Part shown: positions 1 to 5,945 of the stretch, one piece after another | How positions within the stretch are numbered: the stretch's first letter is position 1 | How the letters are laid out: each line of letters begins with the position of its first letter | NCBI GenBank assembly: GCA_036406475.1 | Contig: DASXBA010000074.1 | Span: 1 to 8,458, forward strand | Length of the DNA stretch: 8,458 bases | Reading direction: 5' to 3' | Origin: DASXBA01 sp036406475 | Lineage (GTDB): Bacteria > Actinomycetota > Thermoleophilia > Solirubrobacterales > Thermoleophilaceae | Notes under the pieces: generated by a model | Databases searched by the model: none | What the model saw: only the letters and a program-made list of their open reading frames with translations | What the model was told of the DNA's origin: nothing | Translations under genes and position numbers: made by a program

Positions 1-63
1 CTGGCGACCATGTGCATAGGCGTCGGCCAGGGCGCCGCGACGATCGTGGAGGCAGTGGATTGA
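1..63 (+). CDS. Thiolase (acetyl-CoA acyltransferase), C-terminal end only
   Basis: The first 20 codons of the window, in frame 1 and ending at a TGA, read LATMCIGVGQGAATIVEAVD. This is the C-terminal active-site loop of thiolases. The CIGxGxG motif carries the second catalytic cysteine (the Cys378 position in the Zoogloea enzyme), which acts as general acid/base. The family cleaves 3-ketoacyl-CoA to acetyl-CoA plus a shortened acyl-CoA, or runs the reverse condensation. The rest of the gene lies before the window. Its stop overlaps the TTG start of the acyl-CoA dehydrogenase gene in a TTGA, and the downstream beta-oxidation genes fit a thiolase here. Chain-length preference cannot be judged from this fragment. 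Confidence 0.88.
   Translation: MATMCIGVGQGAATIVEAVD
48..52 (+). promoter_or_regulatory. Shine-Dalgarno that fixes the TTG start of the acyl-CoA dehydrogenase gene
   Basis: A GGAGG core lies seven bases before the TTG at 60, inside the thiolase coding sequence. It favours the TTG at 60 over the in-frame GTG at 12. The GTG would add 16 arginine/glycine-rich residues with no counterpart in the family. Confidence 0.75.
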
Positions 64-1217
64 TCGACTTCGAGCTGACCGACGAGCAGCGGCTCGTCAA
101 GGAGACCGCGCGCGAGTTCGCCGACGGCGAGATCGCCCCGCGTGCGCGCGAGAACGACCGGCACGAGCGCTTCGACACCGAGCTCGTCGAGAAGCTTGCC
201 GGGATGGGCTTCCTCGGCCCGATCATCTCGGAGGAGTACGGCGGCCGCGGGATCGACTACCGCACCTACGGGCTGATCGTCGAGGAGATCGGCCGCGCCG
301 ACTCGTCGGCGCGCACCGTGGTGTCGGTGGTGACTTCGCTCGTGGGCTCGTCGATCGAGCGCTGGGGCACGGAGGAGCAGAAGAAGGAGTGGCTGCCGCG
401 GCTGTGCTCGGGCGAGCTCGGCTGCTTCGGCCTGACAGAGCCCGGCACCGGCTCCGACGCCGCCAACCTCGGGACGCGCGCGACGAAGACCGACGGCGGC
501 TGGCAGATCTCCGGCCAGAAGATGTTCATCTCGCTCGGCAACTTCTCCAAGGTCGCGCTGATCTTCGCCCAGACCGACCCGGACAAGGGCCACCGCGGGA
601 TCGCCTGCTTCCTCGTCCCCACCGACAGCGACGGCTTCAGTTCGCAGGAGATCCACGGCAAGCTCGGGCTGCGCGCCTCCGACACCGCGGAGCTCGCGCT
701 CGACGGAGTCGAGGTCGGCGACGAGACGATGCTGGGCGAGATCGGCGACGGCTTCAAGATCGCCATGACCGCTCTCGACTCCGGCCGCTTCAGCGTCGCC
801 TCGGGCTGCGTCGGCATCTGCCAGGGCTGCGTCGACTCGTCGGTCGAATACGCCAAGGAGCGCGAGCAGTTCGACAGGCCGATCGCCTCGTTCCAGCTGG
901 TTCAGGAGATGCTCGCCGACATGGTCGTGGAGACCGACGCGGCGCGTGCGCTCGTCTGGCGCGCCGGCTGGCTCAAGGACACCGGCCAGCCCAACACCAC
1001 GGAGACCTCGATCGCCAAGCTCTACGCCACCGAGGCGGCGGTCCGCTGCGCCAACACCGCGATCCAGGTGCACGGCGGCTCCGGCTACGTCGACGACTAC
1101 CCGGTCGAGCGCTACCTGCGCGACGCCCGCGTAACCACGCTCTACGAGGGCACCACGCAGATCCAGAAGCTGATCATCGGTCGCGCCGTGACGGGCGTGA
1201 ACGCGATGACCCAATGA
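60..1217 (+). CDS. Acyl-CoA dehydrogenase (FAD-dependent)
   Basis: The gene encodes 385 residues, the usual length for short- and medium-chain acyl-CoA dehydrogenases. These cytosolic flavoenzymes form the 2,3-double bond of acyl-CoA and pass electrons to electron transfer flavoprotein. After the helical N-terminal domain comes the first family signature, CFGLTEPGTGSDA (about residues 122-134), in the beta domain that contacts flavin and substrate. The C-terminal helical domain carries REQFDRPIASFQ and the second signature (about 336-369), which contains LYEGTTQIQ. Glu363 in that motif sits at the catalytic-base position of the MCAD/SCAD type. The TTG start is supported by a GGAGG and overlaps the thiolase stop. 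The stop in turn overlaps the start of the enoyl-CoA hydratase gene (ATGA). The class is clear, but the acyl substrate (straight, branched or cyclic) is not. Confidence 0.95.
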   Translation: MIDFELTDEQRLVKETAREFADGEIAPRARENDRHERFDTELVEKLAGMGFLGPIISEEYGGRGIDYRTYGLIVEEIGRADSSARTVVSVVTSLVGSSIERWGTEEQKKEWLPRLCSGELGCFGLTEPGTGSDAANLGTRATKTDGGWQISGQKMFISLGNFSKVALIFAQTDPDKGHRGIACFLVPTDSDGFSSQEIHGKLGLRASDTAELALDGVEVGDETMLGEIGDGFKIAMTALDSGRFSVASGCVGICQGCVDSSVEYAKEREQFDRPIASFQLVQEMLADMVVETDAARALVWRAGWLKDTGQPNTTETSIAKLYATEAAVRCANTAIQVHGGSGYVDDYPVERYLRDARVTTLYEGTTQIQKLIIGRAVTGVNAMTQ

Positions 1218-2029
1218 GCGAGGAGCGCAGGCCGGGCGTCGGCCGGCCGAGCACCGCAGCATCCTCTCCCGTAGCCACGGAGGTCCGCGAGCGGGTCGCA
1301 ATCGCCCGGCTCGATCGGCCCGACGCGCGCAACGCGCTGTCGGCCGAGCTGATGGAGGAGCTGGCCTCGCAGCTCGAGGCCTGGGACTCCGACGCGGACG
1401 TGGGCTGCGTCGTGGTGGCGGGCAGCGACGACTACTTCGCCGCCGGCGCCGACATCAAGGCGATGGCCGAGCGCAGCTTCCAGGAGGCGCTCACCGCCCC
1501 CAGCGCCCGCTTCTGGCCGCGCCTGGCGGCGCTGCGCACGCCGCTCGTGGCGGCGGTGTCGGGCTTCGCGCTCGGCGGCGGCTGCGAGCTCGCGCTGGCC
1601 TGCGACATGATCGTCGCCTCCGAGTCCGCCGAGTTCGGCCAGCCGGAGATCCGGCTCGGGATCATCCCCGGCGGCGGCGGCACGCAGCGGCTCGCGCGGG
1701 TGATGGGCAAGCAGCACGCGATGGAGCTGGTGCTCACGGGCCGCCGGATCAGCGCCCAGGAGGCGTTCCAGCTCGGCATCGTGAACAAGGTGAGCGACGG
1801 CGCGGCCTGGTTCGACGACGCGGTCGAGCTGGCCGGGGTCGTCGCCCGGCGCCCGCCCCTCGCCGTCCGGCTGGGCAAGCAGGCGGTGCTAGCGGCCGAC
1901 GAGACCGCGCTGACCGCCGGACTCGACCACGAGCGCCGGCTCTACGAGCTGGCCATGGCCACCGAGGACCGCGTGGAGGGCATGCAGGCGTTCCTCGAGA
2001 AGCGGCGCCCGGACTTCAAGGGCCGCTAG
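1214..2029 (+). CDS. Enoyl-CoA hydratase/isomerase (crotonase family)
   Basis: The gene encodes 271 residues of the crotonase fold and is expected to hydrate trans-2-enoyl-CoA to 3-hydroxyacyl-CoA. The oxyanion-hole segment FAAGADIKAM lies at about residues 75-84. The second oxyanion-hole glycine is in GFALGGGCELALACD (117-131). Glu125 there and Glu145 in FGQPEIRLGIIPGGGGTQRL are 20 residues apart, matching the Glu144/Glu164 pair of rat mitochondrial hydratase. Both catalytic acids are therefore present, favouring a true hydratase over another crotonase activity. The ATG at 1214 sits in an ATGA overlap with the previous stop, so translation is probably coupled. About 20 Arg/Ser/Pro-rich residues precede the first strand (VAIARLDRP). 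No better start codon lies between, so this looks like a real but unconserved extension. Confidence 0.95.
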   Translation: MSEERRPGVGRPSTAASSPVATEVRERVAIARLDRPDARNALSAELMEELASQLEAWDSDADVGCVVVAGSDDYFAAGADIKAMAERSFQEALTAPSARFWPRLAALRTPLVAAVSGFALGGGCELALACDMIVASESAEFGQPEIRLGIIPGGGGTQRLARVMGKQHAMELVLTGRRISAQEAFQLGIVNKVSDGAAWFDDAVELAGVVARRPPLAVRLGKQAVLAADETALTAGLDHERRLYELAMATEDRVEGMQAFLEKRRPDFKGR

Positions 2030-3492
2030 TGCCCGGTCCTCTCGGAGTGGTCGGCGCCGGCACCATGGGCGCTGGGATCGCGCAGCTCGGCGTGGGCTCC
2101 GGGATGCGCACGCTCCTCCACGACCCGATCCCCGAGGCGCTCGAGAAGGGCGCCGAGAAGACGCGCGCCGGCCTGCGCAAGTGGGCCGAGCGCGGCCGCG
2201 ACGTGGACGAGTCGCTGCTCGAGCCCGTCTCGTCGCTGGACGACCTCGCAGGCTGCGAGCTGATCATCGAGGCGGCGCCGGAGCGGCTGGACCTCAAGAG
2301 AGAGCTGTTCGGGCAGCTCTCGCGCGTCGCGCCCGACGCCGTGCTCGCGAGCAACACCTCCTCGATCCCGATCACCTCCATCGCGAGCGCCGCCGAAAGG
2401 CCGGAGAACGTGGTGGGCATGCACTTCTTCAACCCGCCGCCGCTGATGAAGCTGATCGAGGTGATCGCCGCCGACCAGAGCGGTGAGCGTGCGCTCCAGA
2501 CAGCCCGCGCGGCCTGCGAGGCAATGGGCAACCAGGTGATCGACGCGATCGACGGCCCCGGCTTCCTCGTCAACCGCTGCGGCCGCCCCTACTACGCGGA
2601 GGCGCTGCGCCTGCTCCAGGAGCGGACGGCCGACCACGAGCAGATCGACCGCATCTGCCGGATGGCAGGCGGCTTCCGGATGGGCCCGTTCGAGCTGATG
2701 GACCTGGTGGGGATCGACACGGGCTTCGAGGTGTCCAAGTCGTTCAAGGAGCTGTCGTTCGGCGAGCCGCGCTGGCTCCCCAACCCGATCCAGGCCCGGC
2801 TGGTGGCCGCGGGCCGGCTCGGGCGCAAAAGCGGCCGCGGCTACTACGACTACTCGGAGAAGCCCTACCGGCCCGAGGATCCGGTGCCGCCGGAGCCCGG
2901 GGGCGGCGACGGCCGGCGCGTGCTGGTCCGCGGCGACGGGCCGCTCGCCGAGGCGCTCCGGGAGCACGCCGGCGCCGCCGGCTTCGAGCTCGGCGGGGCG
3001 GACCCGTGGCTCACTCTCGACGCCGATCCCGGCCCGGGCGACGGCCGCGCCCACGCCGTGCTCTGCGCCGACCTCCCGCTGGCGGGACGGGCCGCCACCG
3101 GCTTCCACCTGACCCTGCCGCTGGGCGCGCTCGTCGAGCTGACCGGCGAGAGCTCCGAGGAGGTCGAGGAGTTCTTCGCGGCGCTCGGCTTCGCCGCCGA
3201 GTGGGTGGGCGACGCGCCCGGGCTCGTGCTCGGCCGGATCGTCTGCCAGCTGGTGAACGAGGCGGCGTTCGCCATCGGCGAGGGCGTCGGCTCGCCGGAC
3301 GACGTCGACGCCGGCCTGCGGCTCGGCCTCAACCATCCCCGCGGCCCGGTCGAGTGGGGCTCGGAGCTGGGGATCGGCTACGTGCTCGCGGTGGTGGACG
3401 GCCTGTACGCCGACCGCCACGAGGACCGCTACCGGGCCGCGCCGCTGCTGCGCCGCGCGGCTACCCTCGGCGAATGGCCACCGCCGACCTGA
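2029..3492 (+). CDS. 3-hydroxyacyl-CoA dehydrogenase, long form with duplicated C-terminal domain
   Basis: The gene encodes 487 residues and is expected to oxidise 3-hydroxyacyl-CoA to 3-ketoacyl-CoA with NAD+. The NAD-binding Rossmann domain opens at once with GVVGAGTMGAGIAQ (residues 6-19). Ser111, His132 (GMHFFNPPP), Glu144 and Asn182 have the same mutual spacing as Ser137, His158, Glu170 and Asn208 of human HADH, so the catalytic site looks intact. A first C-terminal helical domain covers about 184-278. After a Pro/Gly linker (about 279-296) comes a degenerate Rossmann-like stretch (297-395), then a second C-terminal-type domain (396-480). This layout resembles PaaH/FadB2-type enzymes of about 480-500 residues. 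The GTG start overlaps the hydratase stop by one base and has AAGGG six bases upstream. Whether it serves fatty acids or aromatic/alicyclic acyl-CoAs cannot be told. Confidence 0.94.
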   Translation: MPGPLGVVGAGTMGAGIAQLGVGSGMRTLLHDPIPEALEKGAEKTRAGLRKWAERGRDVDESLLEPVSSLDDLAGCELIIEAAPERLDLKRELFGQLSRVAPDAVLASNTSSIPITSIASAAERPENVVGMHFFNPPPLMKLIEVIAADQSGERALQTARAACEAMGNQVIDAIDGPGFLVNRCGRPYYAEALRLLQERTADHEQIDRICRMAGGFRMGPFELMDLVGIDTGFEVSKSFKELSFGEPRWLPNPIQARLVAAGRLGRKSGRGYYDYSEKPYRPEDPVPPEPGGGDGRRVLVRGDGPLAEALREHAGAAGFELGGADPWLTLDADPGPGDGRAHAVLCADLPLAGRAATGFHLTLPLGALVELTGESSEEVEEFFAALGFAAEWVGDAPGLVLGRIVCQLVNEAAFAIGEGVGSPDDVDAGLRLGLNHPRGPVEWGSELGIGYVLAVVDGLYADRHEDRYRAAPLLRRAATLGEWPPPT

Positions 3493-3779
3493 CGGTCCTC
3501 GCGCTCGGCCGCCCGCAGGTGAGCGCCTCGGAGTACATCGCCGAGATCCAGCGCCGGCTCGCCAAGCAGGACCGGGTCCGCTACCGGATGCACGCCATGG
3601 GCACGGAGCTCGAGGGCTCCACGGCCGACATCCTCGCCGTGGTGGGCGAGCTGCACGCCGTGCCGTTCGAGAGCGGCATCCCGCGCGTATACACGGTGCT
3701 CAAGCTGGACGAGCGCCGCGACCGGCCGGATCAGACGCTCGAGGAGAAGGTGCGGTCCGTGGAGGACCGCCTCACGTAG
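3474..3779 (+). CDS. Thiamine-binding-type small protein (DUF77 / MTH1187 / YkoF-like family)
   Basis: The gene encodes 101 residues, the normal size for this ferredoxin-like family. Conserved features include YRMHAMGTELEG (about 37-48), the helix ADILAVVGELHAVPFESG, and RVYTVLKLDERRDRP (71-85) with its characteristic Arg-Arg-Asp end. Family members are small cytosolic oligomers. Some bind thiamine or its pyrimidine moiety, and the physiological role of most is uncertain. The ATG at 3474 lies inside the end of the dehydrogenase gene (19-base overlap) with no convincing Shine-Dalgarno, so translation is probably coupled to the operon. The N-terminus MATADLTVLALG gives the expected first strand. 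The last 49 bases overlap the convergent small gene on the other strand. Family assignment is firm; ligand and link to beta-oxidation are unknown. Confidence 0.85.
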   Translation: MATADLTVLALGRPQVSASEYIAEIQRRLAKQDRVRYRMHAMGTELEGSTADILAVVGELHAVPFESGIPRVYTVLKLDERRDRPDQTLEEKVRSVEDRLT

Positions 3780-3934
3780 TCGATCAGATCCCGGTCGCCC
3801 GACTCGAGCCGCTCCATCGGCTCGCCGGTGCAGGTGGTGAGGTCGACGATCGCGGCCTCGTCGGAGAGGTGGAGGACGCGGTAGTCCGCGCCGGAGTCGA
3901 CCCAGCTCTCCAACTTGTCCAGCGCGGCGCTCAC
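3731..3934 (-). CDS. Unrecognised 67-residue protein coupled to aconitase
   Basis: I do not recognise a named family. The GTG start (3934-3932) overlaps the aconitase TGA as GTGA, the arrangement expected for translational coupling. The protein begins with an amphipathic helix (SAALDKLESWVDSGADY), followed by strands YRVLHLS and AAIVDLTTC, the turn TCTGEPMERLESGD with the only cysteine (Cys35), a helix DRDLIDYVR and a Ser/Thr-rich tail. There is no signal peptide or membrane segment, so it should be cytosolic, and it is acidic overall. Third codon positions are almost all G or C along the whole reading frame, as in its neighbours, which supports real coding. Its last 49 bases are antisense to the thiamine-binding-type gene. 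It might be an aconitase-associated accessory or regulatory protein, but that rests only on position. Confidence 0.72.
   Translation of the reverse strand: MSAALDKLESWVDSGADYRVLHLSDEAAIVDLTTCTGEPMERLESGDRDLIDYVRRSSTDRTFSSSV
3752..3770. terminator. GC hairpin inside the convergent overlap; possible bidirectional terminator
   Basis: GCGGTCC (3752-3758) and GGACCGC (3764-3770) form a perfect 7-bp stem around a five-base loop. The element lies within the 49 bases shared by the thiamine-binding-type gene and the minus-strand small gene, nine bases before the former's stop codon. It would fold in either transcript. There is no T-run on either side, so it is not a classic intrinsic terminator. It could slow polymerase or protect 3' ends, or it could be a by-product of two overlapping GC-rich codings. 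Confidence 0.3.
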
Positions 3935-5901
3935 GCCACCGCCGCCTCGCTGCCCTGCTCGCGCAGGTAGTGGAGCAGTCCGCCCTCCACCAGGATCTCG
4001 CGCTCCTTGGGAGCGAAGTCGTGCTCCACCGTGAACTCGTCGCCCGACTCCTCGATCTTCACGGTGATCTCGTCGGCCCCGTCCTCGAGCTCCTGCTTGA
4101 CGTTCGGCAGCGTCCAGGTCTCCCCCACCTCGGCGCGGTCGTAGTCGGACTCGTCCTTGAACGTGAGCGCGAGGATGCCCTGGGCCACGAGGTTGCGCCG
4201 GTGGATGCGCGCGAACGACTTGGCGAACACCGCCTTCACGCCGAGCTGGAGCGGCGCCAGCGCGGCGTGCTCGCGCGAGGAGCCCTGGCCGTAGTTGTCG
4301 CCGCCGACGATGAACCCCTCCCCCCACTCCTGCATCCGCTTGCGGAACTCCGGGTCGCGGTGCTGGAAGGTGTACTCGGCGATCGCCGGGATGTTGGAGC
4401 GGTAGCTCATGACGATCACCCCGTCGGGCGCCAGGTCGCCGGTGGAGATGTTGTCCTCCTGGATCGTCGCGATCTTGGCGCTGACCGAGTCATCCAACGG
4501 GACGTGCTCGGGTGGCTCCTTGATGTTCGGGCCGCGCGGAATCTCGATCGAGTCGGCCTCGTCCTCGGGGGCGGGATCGAAGATGTGGACGTCGTCGACG
4601 TAGGGCTTGAGCTCGGGCATCTCGAGCAGCTCGGGGGCGTCGCCGTACTCGCGCGGGTCGCGGATCTCGCCGTGCAGCATCGAGATCGCGGCCACCGCCG
4701 GCGAGCAGAGGAAGACCGAGTCCTCCGGCGTGCCCGAGCGGCCCTGGAAGTTGCGGTTGAAGGTGCGCAGGGAATTGGCGTCCGACGGCGGCGCCTGGCC
4801 CATGCCCACGCAGGGCCCGCAGACCGGCTCGAGCATGCGCACGCCGCCCTCCACGAGCTGGCGGTAGACGCCCGACTCGGCGATCGCCACGAGGATCTGC
4901 CGGGAGCCGGGCGTGGCGGTGACCGTGCAGCGCTCGCTCACGATCTGGCCGTCCTTGTCGGCGAGCACCGCGCCAGGCAGCGCGAGGTCCACGAAGGCGG
5001 AGTTGACCGACGAGCCGATGCAGACCTGCTCCACCGGCGTCCCGGCCACCTCCTCGACCGGCACCACGTTGTCGGGGTTGTGCGGCTTGGCCACGAGCGG
5101 GCCGAGCTCGGCCAGGTCGATCTCCACCCGGTCGTCGTACTCGGCGCCGTCGTCTGGGCCCATCTCCTCGAAGTCGTCCTCGCGCTGTTGGCGCCGCAGC
5201 CACGCGCGCGTGTTGTCGTCGGGCGGGAAGACGGCCGAGGTGGCGCCCAGCTCGGCGATCATGTTGGCGATCGTGCCGCGCTCGGGCACGGACAGGTCGG
5301 CGGTGCCGGGCCCTGTGAACTCGAAGACCTTGTTCTTGCCGCCGCGCACGCTGAGCTGGCGCAGGAGCTCGAGGATGATGTCCTTGGCCTGCACCCACGG
5401 GCGCTGGAGCTCGCCCTCGAGCTGGACCTCGACCACCTCCGGACAGGCGATCTCGTAGGGGTAGCCGCCCATGGCCACGGCCACGTCGAGCCCGCCCGCG
5501 CCGATGGCGATCATCCCGAGCGCTCCGCTCGTGGTGGTGTGCGAGTCGGCGCCGACGAGGATGTGCCCGGGCTTGGCGAAGCGCTCGATGTGCACGTAGT
5601 GGCAGATGCCGTTGCCCGGGCGCGAGAAGTGGATGCCGTACTTGCGGCAGAGGGCCTGGAGCATCCGGTGGTCGTCCGGGTTCTTGAAGTCGAGCTGGAT
5701 GACGTTGTGGTCCACGTACTGGACCGCTCGGTCGACCTTGACCCGCGGGACCTCGAGCTGCTCGAACTGCATCAGCGACATCGTGCCGGTGGCGTCCTGG
5801 AGCAGCGTCTGGTCGATCTTGAGAGCGATCGGCTCGCCGGGCTCGAGGTCGCCCTCGACCAGGTGCTCGCTGAGGATCTGACGCGTGAGGTTCTCGGGCA
5901 T
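3931..5901 (-). CDS. acn: Aconitate hydratase, compact form (fused LeuC/LeuD-like)
   Basis: The gene encodes 656 residues and should interconvert citrate and isocitrate via cis-aconitate in the TCA cycle, using a [4Fe-4S] cluster. Cluster ligands are Cys294 (EQVCIGSS) and Cys361/Cys364 (VCGPCVGMG). GADSHTTTSGALG (117-129) and FNRNFQGR (381-388, two active-site arginines five apart) match mitochondrial aconitase. After an acidic linker (about 420-475) the swivel domain carries GDNYGQGSSREHAALAPL, where Ser541 and Arg543 match catalytic Ser642 and Arg644 of the pig enzyme. At 656 residues it is much shorter than the roughly 900-residue AcnA typical of actinobacteria, resembling the Aquifex-type group. 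The ATG has AAGGGAG ending two bases upstream. Homoaconitase or methylaconitase activity cannot be fully excluded, but the full aconitase residue set and length favour aconitase. Confidence 0.93.
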   Translation of the reverse strand: MPENLTRQILSEHLVEGDLEPGEPIALKIDQTLLQDATGTMSLMQFEQLEVPRVKVDRAVQYVDHNVIQLDFKNPDDHRMLQALCRKYGIHFSRPGNGICHYVHIERFAKPGHILVGADSHTTTSGALGMIAIGAGGLDVAVAMGGYPYEIACPEVVEVQLEGELQRPWVQAKDIILELLRQLSVRGGKNKVFEFTGPGTADLSVPERGTIANMIAELGATSAVFPPDDNTRAWLRRQQREDDFEEMGPDDGAEYDDRVEIDLAELGPLVAKPHNPDNVVPVEEVAGTPVEQVCIGSSVNSAFVDLALPGAVLADKDGQIVSERCTVTATPGSRQILVAIAESGVYRQLVEGGVRMLEPVCGPCVGMGQAPPSDANSLRTFNRNFQGRSGTPEDSVFLCSPAVAAISMLHGEIRDPREYGDAPELLEMPELKPYVDDVHIFDPAPEDEADSIEIPRGPNIKEPPEHVPLDDSVSAKIATIQEDNISTGDLAPDGVIVMSYRSNIPAIAEYTFQHRDPEFRKRMQEWGEGFIVGGDNYGQGSSREHAALAPLQLGVKAVFAKSFARIHRRNLVAQGILALTFKDESDYDRAEVGETWTLPNVKQELEDGADEITVKIEESGDEFTVEHDFAPKEREILVEGGLLHYLREQGSEAAVA

Positions 5902-5945
5902 GGCTCCCTTCTTCCCCGGCCGGCCTCAGGTTACGCTCCCGCCTC
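5902..5945. promoter_or_regulatory. Divergent promoter region between aconitase and F420-type reductase genes
   Basis: Only 44 bases separate the two divergent starts. The plus strand has TACGCT (5932-5937), a TAnnnT -10-like element eight bases before the GTG at 5946. There is no Shine-Dalgarno there, which suggests a leaderless or near-leaderless transcript. Read on the minus strand, TAACCT (complement of 5928-5933) is also TAnnnT and would give the aconitase mRNA a short leader with its AAGGGAG ribosome site. The two elements overlap in AGGTTACGCT. A palindrome, GGCCGGCC (5918-5925), lies near the predicted aconitase start point and could be an operator or chance GC sequence. No convincing -35 box is visible on either strand. 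Confidence 0.45.

Noticed and set aside
12..59. Upstream GTG start for the acyl-CoA dehydrogenase
   Set aside because: It would add 16 Arg/Gly-rich residues lying in the thiolase coding region. GGAGG is correctly spaced for the TTG at 60.
389..1213. Long in-frame extension upstream of the enoyl-CoA hydratase, suggesting a fusion protein
   Set aside because: The extension is arginine-rich out-of-frame translation of the acyl-CoA dehydrogenase gene. The ATG at 1214 gives a normal crotonase with an ATGA junction.
2026..3420. 464-codon minus-strand frame opposite the 3-hydroxyacyl-CoA dehydrogenase gene
   Set aside because: Its composition (Arg/Ala/Gly/His-rich) shows no family motif. The plus strand has an intact enzyme with all catalytic residues.
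3935..4327. N-terminal extension of the 67-residue minus-strand protein
   Set aside because: It reads the aconitase gene in another frame and gives Arg/Gly/Ala-rich sequence. The GTG at 3934 in the GTGA overlap is the natural start.
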